Assembly: GCA_947476925.1 (NCBI GenBank)
Contig: CANJSF010000034.1
Coordinates: 1 to 34,749 of the forward strand
DNA: 34,749 nt
Source: Rhodospirillaceae bacterium
GTDB lineage: Bacteria; Pseudomonadota; Alphaproteobacteria; Rhodospirillales; Rhodospirillaceae
Direction: 5' to 3'
Shown here: positions 7,712-15,937 of the stretch, in pieces
Numbering within the stretch: position 1 is the first letter of the stretch
How the letters are laid out: each line of letters opens with the position of its first letter
Notes under the pieces: model-generated
What the model was told of the DNA's origin: nothing
What the model saw: the letters and a program-made list of their open reading frames with translations, nothing else
The model's database searches: none
Made by a program: the position numbers and the translations under genes

Positions 7712-8949
7712 GTCTTGAGTGCTGCTGCGGCCGCCGCTTGGCGCTTGAGCAATTCGGCCTCTGCCGAAGTGGCAGCACCAAACAGCACCTTGCCATACGA
7801 CACACCGTTGATGTCCCAATTCAGTGCCCGGTGCGATGCGCCTGCCATGGTGTCGGCAAACGCTATTTGCACGGGGTTGGTGTCTGATACGCCATTGGCT
7901 CCCATGGCTTCAATCAGCCTAGAGGCCGCACGCTTGGCCAACGTTGCAACATAAGACCCGTTGCGTTTAATTCGCATTATTTCTGCTGGCGGCAAATCGC
8001 GATTGGCTTGGGCGACGCTGCGCAAAAACGCCATATCGGTGTCGTACAACGCTTGGGCCGCATCGATCTCGGCTGATGATTCAGATACGCGCGCCTGCAA
8101 CGTGGGGTGGTCGGTCACCTTCGCGCCATCAAGACCCGCATGGCGTGTCATGGTGCCGATAAAACCTTCAAGAGCGCCGCGAGCGCAACCCAACGTCGGG
8201 CCGGCGACCGAGTAGCCAAACACATCGAGCATCGGCAATTTGTAAATCCAGCTGTCGTTAAGTTTTTGCCCTGGCGAGGCTTTGTTGTTCAGTTCGGCTA
8301 GGCGCGTCACGCGGTGCTTAGGCACAAACACGTCATTCGCCAAAACGTTATTGCTTCCCGTGGCTTTCATGCCGGGCACATGCCAAACGTCTTTTACGGT
8401 GTAGTCGCCGCGTTTCAGCAGCACCATCACCATGTCGGGCGGGCCGCTGGGTTGGGGCACGGGCGTCATCAGCGAGCACCAGCCGCAATGGTCGACGCCG
8501 CTGCACCACATCCACTCGCCGCTGACCACGTAACCGCCATCAACCGGCACGGCTTTGCTGCCGGGCTTTGAGGCAAATGCGGCGGCCACCAATGCATCGG
8601 GGTTATCGCCCCACACCTCGTGCTGCGCTTCGATTTGATATTTGCCAAGCCACCAATTGTGACTGCCAATAATGCCTGCCACCCATCCGGTAGAGCCACA
8701 CGTCTTGGCCAGTTCCATGGCAACATCGGTATGTGTTCCAAACGCCAATTCGTGCCCGCCAAACCGCGCAGGCATGCACGCGCGTAAGGCCGTGGTGCTA
8801 ATAAGGTCGGCGATGGTTTCGTCGGGTAAACGGCGCAAGGCCACGCCTTTGGCGCGCCGTTCAATCAGTTTCGGTGCCAATGCGGCGACGCGCTTGACCA
8901 AATCTTCGCTGGTCAACGTTTGTTGTTTTTCGGCGGCGGCACCACTCAT
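7708..8949 (-). CDS. Acyl-CoA dehydrogenase-fold flavin monooxygenase (HsaA/HpaH-like), copy 1
   Basis: A 413-residue protein of the group D two-component flavin monooxygenase/acyl-CoA dehydrogenase type 2 family. Markers are ARFGGHELAFG, GSTGWVAGIIGSHNWW, GGYVVSGEWMWCSGVDHCGW and ATGSNNVLANDVFVPKHR. These enzymes use reduced flavin from a partner reductase to hydroxylate aromatic substrates or oxidise thiol/CoA compounds. No reductase gene is visible nearby. It lies 16 bases after a paralogue (8966-10147) and has a GGAG ribosome site. It is probably the last gene of the minus-strand operon beginning with the thioesterase at 11547. Confidence 0.85.
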   Translation of the reverse strand: MSGAAAEKQQTLTSEDLVKRVAALAPKLIERRAKGVALRRLPDETIADLISTTALRACMPARFGGHELAFGTHTDVAMELAKTCGSTGWVAGIIGSHNWWLGKYQIEAQHEVWGDNPDALVAAAFASKPGSKAVPVDGGYVVSGEWMWCSGVDHCGWCSLMTPVPQPSGPPDMVMVLLKRGDYTVKDVWHVPGMKATGSNNVLANDVFVPKHRVTRLAELNNKASPGQKLNDSWIYKLPMLDVFGYSVAGPTLGCARGALEGFIGTMTRHAGLDGAKVTDHPTLQARVSESSAEIDAAQALYDTDMAFLRSVAQANRDLPPAEIMRIKRNGSYVATLAKRAASRLIEAMGANGVSDTNPVQIAFADTMAGASHRALNWDINGVSYGKVLFGAATSAEAELLKRQAAAAAALKT

Positions 8950-8965
8950 CTCGATACTCCAAAAA

Positions 8966-10147
8966 TTATATCAATCCGGTTTGCTCGACGCCGAGCAGAT
9001 ATTTTCCATACGGCACGCAGTTTGCATCCCATCCCATGGTCAGGTGCGCGCCAACGCCCTTCATATCGGCCTGGTTAAGTTGCACGTCGTTGCTCTCATC
9101 CAAGCCGCCCGCACCCGAAGCCTCCACCAGTCGCGTGATAGTAGCCTGACAAAGTCGTCCGATATAGGCGCAATCGCGTTGCAACTTTAGTAAATAATGA
9201 CGTTCCAATGCTTTGCCGCAGTTGGCGGCATCTTGCAACACCGCCACATGATGTTCGGCCACCACTTGAGCGGCGTCAATCTCGGCCGATGCTTCGGAGG
9301 TGCGCATCTGAATGTTTTGCAACTCGGGTATTCTAGAGCCAAACACATTGCGTCGCTGTTTCATGCTTGCCGTGAACGATGCCAATGCGGCGTGCGCCAA
9401 ACCCAACGTCGGCCCCACGCCCGTGAGGTTGAAGACATTAAATGTGGGCAAACGGTAGGTCTCGCCCATATTGACTTTTGTACCCGGGCTGTTGACCCGA
9501 TCAATTTCATCAAAGCCTATGGTTCGATGGTTGGGAATGAATGCATCACTGAGCGAGATGTCGTTGCTGCCTGACCCGCGCAATGCGACCGAGCGCCAAT
9601 TGTCGAGCACCTGAAAATCGCTGCGCGGCACCAAGGCGAATTTGCGCTTTTGATTGTTTTCAACCGGAATGCCGATCATCGCCCAGCTTGCGGCGTGCGA
9701 TCCGCTGGAATAGGTCCATCGCCCGGCGGCCTTGTAACCACCCGCTGTTTCGGTGACTTTGGCTTCGGCAAAACCAAAAGCCGAACACACAATGGCGTCG
9801 GAGTTTTCGCCCCACACGTCGGCCTGGGCTTGGGGGTCAAACTTCGCCAGCATCCAGTGATGGGTGGCTATGACCGACGTCAACCAACTGGCTGCGCCAC
9901 ATCCATGTGCCAGAGCGGCCGAAATTGCCACTTGCGCGCCATAGGGAAGCTCATGACCACCGAAATTTTTCGGCTGCATGATTTTGAACAATCCGGCATT
10001 CACCATGTCGGCGATCGTGGCATCCGACAGCCTACGATCAGTCAGCGACTGCGCGCGCCGGGCCGCCAATATTGGCACCAAAGCCTCAGCGCGCCGCATC
10101 ATCTCGGCTTGGTCGCTGTGCGCGGGTGTTGCGCCGCCCTCGGGCAT
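8966..10147 (-). CDS. Acyl-CoA dehydrogenase-fold flavin monooxygenase (HsaA/HpaH-like), copy 2
   Basis: A 393-residue paralogue of the downstream gene, aligning along its whole length: KNFGGHELPYG, CGAASWLTSVIATHHWM, GGYKAAGRWTYSSGSHAASW and RGSGSNDISLSDAFIPNHR. The family and reaction class are as for copy 1, but divergence in the central region suggests a different substrate or a heteromeric partner. A GGAGAACG ribosome site precedes the ATG at 10147. The 96-base gap to the lyase gene upstream shows no terminator, so co-transcription is likely. Confidence 0.85.
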   Translation of the reverse strand: MPEGGATPAHSDQAEMMRRAEALVPILAARRAQSLTDRRLSDATIADMVNAGLFKIMQPKNFGGHELPYGAQVAISAALAHGCGAASWLTSVIATHHWMLAKFDPQAQADVWGENSDAIVCSAFGFAEAKVTETAGGYKAAGRWTYSSGSHAASWAMIGIPVENNQKRKFALVPRSDFQVLDNWRSVALRGSGSNDISLSDAFIPNHRTIGFDEIDRVNSPGTKVNMGETYRLPTFNVFNLTGVGPTLGLAHAALASFTASMKQRRNVFGSRIPELQNIQMRTSEASAEIDAAQVVAEHHVAVLQDAANCGKALERHYLLKLQRDCAYIGRLCQATITRLVEASGAGGLDESNDVQLNQADMKGVGAHLTMGWDANCVPYGKYLLGVEQTGLI

Positions 10148-10243
10148 TTCGTTCTCCGTTTAGAACGACACAGTTTGCCCTATGGCTTGTGCGCTGGGAA
10201 AGTAAAACCGGCGCCCAATCGACATCTGCCTGCAGCAAAAGCC

Positions 10244-11110
10244 CTAGCCGGTGATGGCTTTCTCAAAAGCCTTCACGTCGCCCAAGCCTAGCTTGGCGTT
10301 CGTTTCGGCCAACGAGGCCATGCGGTCGAGCCAGGGCCGCGAATCCCCTGTGGATTTGAGGTGGGCCAAGAAGTCAGACACTTGGCGCACGGCAATGCGC
10401 GAGGTCGTCGATGGCCAGATGGTCAGCTTAAAGCCAATCTCTTCCAATTCCTTGGCCGATAGAATCGGCGTCAGCCCGGTTTCAGACATGTTGGCCATTT
10501 GCGGCCCAATATTGGCTTTGCAAATTTGGTGCAACTCGTCGAGCGATTGCGGACCATCAAAGAAAATCATGTCCGCGCCGACGTCCATAAACATTTTTGC
10601 GCGTATGGTGGCTTCTTCCATGCCCAAGGGGCCACGGGCATCCGTACGCGCGATGATAAGCATATCTTTGTCGGAACGTGCGGCAACGGCGGCTTTGATT
10701 TTCCGCACTGCCACATCCCGCGGCTCGACAAACTTGCCATCCATATGACCGCATTTTTTTGGCCACACTTGGTCTTCAAGTTGAATGCCGGCAGCACCAA
10801 GTGACTCCATGCTTTGCACTACGCGTTTGACATTGGCGATGTCGCCATAGCCCGTATCGCAATCGACGATCAGAGGAATGTCGGTCACCAAGCGCATGGC
10901 GCGCACTGTGTCTTCCAACTCGCCGTTGCCCAATAGTCCAATATCAGGCACGCCGTAGCGCACGCACGCTGCGCCGTAGCCTGTCATGTAGGCCACATCG
11001 AAGCCCGCCTGCTCAATCAGGCGAATATCCAGCGGTGTTCCGCCGCCCGGGGCAACAATCATGCCGGGTTTGGCCATCAACTCGCGCAATTTTTTGCGAT
11101 GTTTATTCAT
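10244..11110 (-). CDS. Isocitrate lyase/PEP mutase family protein
   Basis: A 288-residue TIM-barrel enzyme of the isocitrate lyase/phosphoenolpyruvate mutase superfamily (methylisocitrate lyase, oxaloacetate decarboxylase, carboxyvinyl-carboxyphosphonate phosphorylmutase and others). Motifs are GYGAACVRYGVPDIGLL, the Mg-binding IVDCDTGYGD, GIQLEDQVWPKKCGHMDGK (the lyase catalytic KKCGH loop) and IIARTDARGP. KKCGH points to C-C bond cleavage of a 2-hydroxy- or methyl-substituted acid rather than phosphomutase activity. The start ATG at 11110 shares ATGA with the thioesterase stop, so the two are coupled. Confidence 0.88.
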   Translation of the reverse strand: MNKHRKKLRELMAKPGMIVAPGGGTPLDIRLIEQAGFDVAYMTGYGAACVRYGVPDIGLLGNGELEDTVRAMRLVTDIPLIVDCDTGYGDIANVKRVVQSMESLGAAGIQLEDQVWPKKCGHMDGKFVEPRDVAVRKIKAAVAARSDKDMLIIARTDARGPLGMEEATIRAKMFMDVGADMIFFDGPQSLDELHQICKANIGPQMANMSETGLTPILSAKELEEIGFKLTIWPSTTSRIAVRQVSDFLAHLKSTGDSRPWLDRMASLAETNAKLGLGDVKAFEKAITG

Positions 11111-11547
11111 GATGCACTCACTACTAATTTTTCCATGGCCGCGCGTAACCCCGGCGGAATAGGTGTAGGCCGGTTTTCGGGGCGTTGCACGAACACATGC
11201 ACAAAGTGCCCGTGGGCCGCGCACATTGCGTCGCCCGAGATGAAAATGCCCACCTCGTAGCGTACCGACGAATTGCCTAATTTGCCGATGCGCAAGCCCG
11301 CGTCGACCACTTGCGGAAATTTGATGGGCTTATGGAACTTACACTGGGTTTCGATGGCCAGCCCCACAACGCTGCCGTTCTCATAGTCCAGTCCGCCTTC
11401 GCGAATCAGGTACTCGTTAATCACGGTGTCGAAGTACGAGTAATATTCGGTGTTGTTGACGTGCTGGTAAACGTCGTTGTCTTTCCAGCGCGTCGGGATT
11501 GTCAGGAAGTGTTTGTACGCCGCGCGGGTTTCTGTGGGGTCGGCCAT
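11107..11547 (-). CDS. Acyl-CoA thioesterase, 4HBT hotdog family
   Basis: A 146-residue hotdog-fold protein starting MADPTETR at 11547. The 4-hydroxybenzoyl-CoA thioesterase-type signature is clear: RWKDNDVYQHVNNTEYYSYFDT, with the Asp/Asn of the active-site loop and HVNN. It probably hydrolyses an acyl- or aryl-CoA intermediate made by its operon partners. It is the first gene of the four-gene minus-strand operon and overlaps the lyase gene by 4 bases. An upstream in-frame extension to 11601 lacks family similarity. Confidence 0.9.
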   Translation of the reverse strand: MADPTETRAAYKHFLTIPTRWKDNDVYQHVNNTEYYSYFDTVINEYLIREGGLDYENGSVVGLAIETQCKFHKPIKFPQVVDAGLRIGKLGNSSVRYEVGIFISGDAMCAAHGHFVHVFVQRPENRPTPIPPGLRAAMEKLVVSAS

Positions 11548-11639
11548 AATTGTCTCGCTATTAGGGGATGCCCGTATAGCCAGCATGGCGTTAAGCCGCA
11601 AGCCGCCCCGGAATTTTGCCCGAATGTCGGTGCGCGGGC

Positions 11640-11680
11640 ACGGGTGGCGTGTTATAATCAGAAAGCCTTAGCAACACGCT
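11640..11680 (+). promoter_or_regulatory. Possible promoter for trkH
   Basis: A perfect TATAAT hexamer lies at 11653-11658, about 50 bases before the trkH ATG. The region 16-17 bases upstream has no good TTGACA match, so the -35 is weak or absent. The call rests on the -10 only. Confidence 0.35.
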
Positions 11681-11706
11681 TTCAATCGTCAGTCATCCTG
11701 CCACTC

Positions 11707-13155
11707 ATGCCTGATCTCAGGCCTATTCTCCATATCAATGGTTTGTTTCTGCTCGGGCTCGCCGCTCTGATGCTGTTGCCTGCGGCTGTGGATTTGTCGG
11801 CGAATAACTCCGATTGGTTTGTGTTTTGGGCCTCGGCCATCGTTACTGGGTTTTGCGGCCTGGCCCTGATTTTGGCCAACCGGCGCGCAAGCATAGCGCT
11901 CGACATCAAGCAAATTTTCCTGCTCACAACAACGGCCTGGTTTTTGATGGCGATTTTTGCGGGCCTGCCCTTTCGTTTCTCAAAAGTCAGCCTCACTTAC
12001 GGCGGCAGTTTTTTCGAGGCCGCGTCGGGTTTAACAACAACCGGGGCCACGGTGCTGGTTGGCTTGGACACCATGGCACCGGGCATTTTGTTGTGGCGTG
12101 GCCTGCTCAACCTTTTTGGCGGTTACGGCATTATCGTCATGGCCATCGCCATTCTGCCGTTTCTGGGTGTCGGCGGCATGCAGCTGCTCAAAACCGAATC
12201 ATCCGACACGATGGATAAAATTCTGCCGCGCGCGCGCCAAAACGTTCTGGCCACGGGCGTTATCTACATCATTCTCAATATCCTCTGCGCCCTCGGTTTT
12301 TACGCTGGTGGAATGTCGGGCTTCGATGCCAGCGTTCATGCCATGGCAACCATCGCCACCGGGGGGTTTTCAACATCTGATAAATCATTGGCCAATTGGC
12401 CCGGCGAGATTGTTCTTTGGAACGCTGTGGTCTTCATGTTGTTGGGCTCGTTTCCCTTTGGATTGTATTTACGTGCCTTGCGCGGCCATTGGCGTGAACT
12501 GATCGGCGATCAGCAAATTCAGCTATTGATGGGAATAACGGCGGTCGCCGTGGGCAGCACCACGCTTTGGCTGGTCTTTACCCAGAACTTTCATGCGTGG
12601 GAGGCTTTCCGCCAAGCATCGCTAAATATCGTTTCAATCACATCGACCACCGGCTTTGCATCGGCCGACTACACGCAGTGGGGTTCATACCCGCAAGCCG
12701 TCTTCGCGATTATACTCTCGATCGGAGGCTGCACGGGGTCCACGTCAGGCGGCATTAAAATGATGCGCTTTATCGTGCTGTGGGGCTTGATCAAAAACCA
12801 CATTCGCCGTGCTGTCACACCCCATGGCGTGTTTCAGCATCGATTCAACGGCAAGCCGGTGACAGCAGATGTCACAAACTCTGTCGTGGCGTTTTTCCTG
12901 GCCTATATCGGATCACTTGCCATTCTCACTTTATTGGTCTGTGGGACCGGCCTTGACCTGGTCAGCAGTTTTACTGCGGTCGCAGCGTGCATGGCCAACG
13001 CCGGCCCGGGCCTTGGGCACATCTTGGGGCCAGCTGGCACCTACCAGCCCGTCAGCGAAGCGGCGAAATGGCTGCTGGGGTTTGCAATGATCCTCGGTCG
13101 TTTGGAATTGTTCACAGTGTTAGTGTTATTCACGCGTCACTTCTGGCGCGCGTAA
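11707..13155 (+). CDS. trkH: TrkH-family potassium uptake protein
   Basis: A 482-residue integral membrane protein, the K+-translocating subunit of the Trk system. All four pore-loop filters of the pseudo-tetramer are visible: ASGLTTTGATVL, TIATGGFSTSD, SITSTTGFASAD and CMANAGPGLGHI. Many hydrophobic helices surround them. It normally needs the cytoplasmic TrkA/NAD-binding partner, which is not in the window. The true start is the ATG at 11707 (MPDLRPILHINGL). The frame stays open far upstream but there it overlaps the thioesterase gene antisense. Confidence 0.93.
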   Translation: MPDLRPILHINGLFLLGLAALMLLPAAVDLSANNSDWFVFWASAIVTGFCGLALILANRRASIALDIKQIFLLTTTAWFLMAIFAGLPFRFSKVSLTYGGSFFEAASGLTTTGATVLVGLDTMAPGILLWRGLLNLFGGYGIIVMAIAILPFLGVGGMQLLKTESSDTMDKILPRARQNVLATGVIYIILNILCALGFYAGGMSGFDASVHAMATIATGGFSTSDKSLANWPGEIVLWNAVVFMLLGSFPFGLYLRALRGHWRELIGDQQIQLLMGITAVAVGSTTLWLVFTQNFHAWEAFRQASLNIVSITSTTGFASADYTQWGSYPQAVFAIILSIGGCTGSTSGGIKMMRFIVLWGLIKNHIRRAVTPHGVFQHRFNGKPVTADVTNSVVAFFLAYIGSLAILTLLVCGTGLDLVSSFTAVAACMANAGPGLGHILGPAGTYQPVSEAAKWLLGFAMILGRLELFTVLVLFTRHFWRA

Positions 13156-13173
13156 ATTAAGCGGGGCAAGCGC

Positions 13174-13947
13174 ATGTGTCGCTGGATCACCTATCTCGGC
13201 GAGCCGATCTATCTGGAGAAGTTGATCTACGAACCCACCAACTCACTCGTGCGCCAAAGTTTGTCGGCGCAGCGTGCCCGCGTGCCCACCAATGGCGATG
13301 GTTCAGGTGTGGGCTGGTATGGCGCGCGCGATTTGCCGGGCCTGTACCGCGAAACACGACCCGCGTGGAACGACCCCAACTTGCGCAGTCTTGCCCATCA
13401 AATTCAGTCACGCTTGTTTTTTGCTCATGTGCGCGCTTCGACAGGTACGGCAACGTCGGTGGCCAATTGCCACCCGTTTGCATTTCAAAAATGGATGTTC
13501 ATGCACAATGGCCAAATCGGCGGATATGAAAAAATCCGCCGATCGCTCGAATCCAGGATCAGCGACGAGGTTTACAACGCCCGCGTCGGAACGACCGACA
13601 GCGAGGCATTTTTCTATTTACTGTTTGGCTATAACCTCGACAGCGATCCAGTGGCCGCACTCACCAAAACTGTCGGCACGGTGCTCAAAACCATGACGGC
13701 GGCAAACGTGACCGAGCCGTTTCGTATGACCGCCGCGCTGACCGATGGAGAAACGCTCTACGCGTTGCGGTACGCCACAGATCCCGAACCGCCGACGTTG
13801 TTTTTTTCCAAAAGCAATGGGCAGATGATGGTGGTCTCCGAACCGCTGGACGCCGAAGAGGGGAGTTGGACGGCGGTCGAAAACGCGCACATTCTGGTCG
13901 CTAAGCCAGGCCAAAGCCCATTTGTGGCGCAGTTCAGCCCGAATTAA
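13174..13947 (+). CDS. Class II glutamine amidotransferase (YafJ/EgtC-like)
   Basis: A 257-residue N-terminal-nucleophile glutaminase domain protein. Cys2 (MCRWITYLG) becomes the nucleophile after Met removal. Supporting motifs are DGSGVGWYG, LFFAHVRASTGT (substrate Arg), NCHPF and WMFMHNGQIGGYEKIRR (oxyanion Asn and Gly). There is no fused synthetase domain, so it is of the stand-alone YafJ/EgtC type; without other egt genes nearby, an ergothioneine role is not supported. It follows trkH after 18 bases and may be co-transcribed. Confidence 0.88.
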   Translation: MCRWITYLGEPIYLEKLIYEPTNSLVRQSLSAQRARVPTNGDGSGVGWYGARDLPGLYRETRPAWNDPNLRSLAHQIQSRLFFAHVRASTGTATSVANCHPFAFQKWMFMHNGQIGGYEKIRRSLESRISDEVYNARVGTTDSEAFFYLLFGYNLDSDPVAALTKTVGTVLKTMTAANVTEPFRMTAALTDGETLYALRYATDPEPPTLFFSKSNGQMMVVSEPLDAEEGSWTAVENAHILVAKPGQSPFVAQFSPN

Positions 13948-13957
13948 CGAACAGGGA

Positions 13958-14299
13958 TTACTGCGGTAAGTCGACGTTCATGCCGTCGCCTTGCTGCTGC
14001 AGGGCGTCCAGTTCGTCTTGAACGCTTTTGAGCACGCGGGCGATGTAGGCCGCGCGGCGTTCGCCACGAATTTTGTTCACGTCTTCGCTTAGTTCGTAAT
14101 TCTCGATGTCGTCGAGTTTGAACACGCCTTTTTTCTCGGCCAAGCGTTCGACGGTGTCGAGGCGGTCGCGCATGACCGACAGTTCGCCCATCAGCGTCAG
14201 CACCATGGACAATAATTTATCTGTCGTGCTGTCAAAATAGATTGGCTTTTTGCCCTTGGCGGTGCGCGGCAGCTTCACCGGTTTTTTATCGTCAGCCAT
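13958..14299 (-). CDS. Small coiled-coil protein, paralogue A (unknown function)
   Basis: A 113-residue protein I do not recognise by name. It begins with a basic segment (KLPRTAKGKKPIYFD), then a predicted amphipathic helix containing LSVMRDRLDTVERL, a DDIENYEL segment and a C-terminal helix. It is clearly related to the 126-residue protein at 15473-15853, sharing LPRxAKGKxPxxFD and DRLDTVERL in the same order. It is the third gene of a minus-strand operon and follows the methyltransferase by 38 bases. No membrane segment or signal is seen. A cytosolic partner or chaperone of the methyltransferase is an inference. Confidence 0.75.
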   Translation of the reverse strand: MADDKKPVKLPRTAKGKKPIYFDSTTDKLLSMVLTLMGELSVMRDRLDTVERLAEKKGVFKLDDIENYELSEDVNKIRGERRAAYIARVLKSVQDELDALQQQGDGMNVDLPQ

Positions 14300-14337
14300 G
14301 TGCGGAGGTCCTTATTTTTTAGTGGCTTGTTTTGGCG

Positions 14338-15468
14338 TTACTTCACAGCCAAATAAACCGGGAAGGTGAAGTTCTCGTTCGAGTAGGGGGTTTGGCCATC
14401 TTCCCACGTACTTGCAACTTGATGAATCTTAAATTTCGCCGGATCAAAACCCGCTTTGGCAGCGACCGAAGCGGTGTCCAGTTCGCGCAACTGCCCGTAG
14501 AAGTGTTCGTTATTGTTATAAATTTCCCACTCCCACAAAAAACCTTCCAGCGGGTTCTGGCCGAACACTTGCGGCAGGTCGAGGTGCAGCATCACGCCGC
14601 CTGGTTTCAACAGGCGGTAGCACTCTTTGAAAATACTATCGATCGCTTGCACCGACGTTTCGTGAAGCAAAATGTGCGAGGTGATGAGGTCGAAACTGGC
14701 GTCGGGGAAGTTCGTCTTCTCGGCGTTCTGTTGGCTGAAATGCACATTGCCGCCCACGGCCTTGGCGCGAGCGTGGCCGTAGCGCAAGCACGGCGCGCCG
14801 ACGTCAATGGCGTGGAATTCCGTGCCTGGCTCTTTGGTCGACCAGTACGTCACCGAACCGCCAATCGTGCAGCCCATATCGAGCACGCGCTCGATCTTCT
14901 TGTCTGGGAATTGCCGGCGGAAAAATTCCCGCGTGATACGGCCTAAGCCATCGTTCTCTTTGCCCAGCCCACCCATAGAATAAATGTAAGTGCCGCGGTC
15001 ATACACGGCGCCTGCCGCCAAGTCGTCTTCTGTGGTGTCGGTGTGATAGGCGCCAGGCTGCAGGTGAATGTCGGCAGCATCGTGATACTTCGGCACTTTC
15101 ACGTCGGGGTTGATGGTCAACGATCCTTTGCCTTTTAGGTCTTTGGCTTTCTTCAGGAGGTCGGGTAACTGACGTTCGACGCTGTCGATAACCGAATCCC
15201 AAATCATCTCCTGGCTGCTGCGCTGCATGGCGCTCCACAGCTGGTAGTAGGGATCTTTTGTCATCACCTTGCGCACTTCGTGGCGGTCTTTGGGTTCGCG
15301 CCCCTGGGTCTTGATGAACGCAGGCAACACCCGCGAGAAATATGCGGGGAACGTCCCGGGAAATACTTTGCTAGCCAGATGCACGCGAAAATCATTCACG
15401 AAATTCTGGCGAGATGCCTCATCGTGATTCGGCCTTGCGAACATCGAGTGCATATTTTGCGGGATCAT
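14338..15468 (-). CDS. SAM-dependent methyltransferase with uncharacterised N-terminal domain
   Basis: A 376-residue protein starting MIPQNMHSMFARPNHDEASR at 15468, 4 bases after the stop of the upstream small gene and with a GGGAGA ribosome site. Residues 1 to about 170 form a domain I do not recognise (charged, with YYQLWSAMQRSSQEMIWDSV). Residues from about 190 are a type 11 methyltransferase: RVLDMGCTIGGSVTYW (SAM loop), EFHAIDVG (acidic motif), NFPDASFDLITSHILLHE and LLKPGGVMLHLDLP. The substrate is unknown. The tight operon with two paralogous small proteins suggests a complex. Confidence 0.83.
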   Translation of the reverse strand: MIPQNMHSMFARPNHDEASRQNFVNDFRVHLASKVFPGTFPAYFSRVLPAFIKTQGREPKDRHEVRKVMTKDPYYQLWSAMQRSSQEMIWDSVIDSVERQLPDLLKKAKDLKGKGSLTINPDVKVPKYHDAADIHLQPGAYHTDTTEDDLAAGAVYDRGTYIYSMGGLGKENDGLGRITREFFRRQFPDKKIERVLDMGCTIGGSVTYWSTKEPGTEFHAIDVGAPCLRYGHARAKAVGGNVHFSQQNAEKTNFPDASFDLITSHILLHETSVQAIDSIFKECYRLLKPGGVMLHLDLPQVFGQNPLEGFLWEWEIYNNNEHFYGQLRELDTASVAAKAGFDPAKFKIHQVASTWEDGQTPYSNENFTFPVYLAVK

Positions 15469-15472
15469 TGCG

Positions 15473-15853
15473 TTATCTCCCTCGTTTTTTCGCTTTGGGT
15501 TTTGCTTTGGTCTTGGCCTTCGCTTTTGGCGCAGGTTTAGCAACAGCTTTAGCTGGTTTTTCCGGGGCGCTGTTTTGGTGCATGCGGAAGACGCGCTTCA
15601 GATAGGCATCACGGCGCGCCATTCGCTCGGCTTCCACTGCTTCATTGGCGCGGTAGGCTTCGATGTCGGCGCGCGAAACGGTGCCTTTGGTCTCGAGCAG
15701 GCGTTCAACCGTGTCCAAACGGTCATAGACCACCGACACCTCGGCTGAGAGCTCAATGATGAACGTCATCATTTGGTCGATGGCCGGGTCGTCGAAAAAT
15801 TGCGGGCGCTTGCCTTTGGCGACGCGGGGCAATCGAACTTGGGTCTCGGGCAT
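15473..15853 (-). CDS. Small coiled-coil protein with Lys/Ala-rich tail, paralogue B
   Basis: A 126-residue protein, the first gene of the operon with the methyltransferase. Its N-terminal ~75 residues match paralogue A (LPRVAKGKRPQFFDD, VYDRLDTVERLLETKG, ADIEAY). From about residue 98 it carries a tail of Lys-Ala-Pro repeats ending KKRGR that paralogue A lacks. Such tails often bind nucleic acid or acidic surfaces, but this is inference. An AGGAA ribosome site precedes the ATG. The name and function are unknown to me. Confidence 0.75.
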   Translation of the reverse strand: MPETQVRLPRVAKGKRPQFFDDPAIDQMMTFIIELSAEVSVVYDRLDTVERLLETKGTVSRADIEAYRANEAVEAERMARRDAYLKRVFRMHQNSAPEKPAKAVAKPAPKAKAKTKAKPKAKKRGR

Positions 15854-15937
15854 GGTCGTTCCTTTTTTCTCTAACTTTTGTAGCGCTAGAGCTACGGCTC
15901 TTGGTTGCTTAAGCCAAGGGGTTTGTGAGCATGAATG

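Noticed and set aside
11311-11706. N-terminal extension of the trkH frame
   Set aside because: It runs antisense through the thioesterase gene and lacks TrkH similarity; the family N-terminus begins at the ATG at 11707.
15860-15935. Hairpins CTTGG/CCAAG and AGAGC/GCTCT between the FAD hydroxylase and the small-protein operon
   Set aside because: Stems of five bases without a T tract; too weak to call a terminator.
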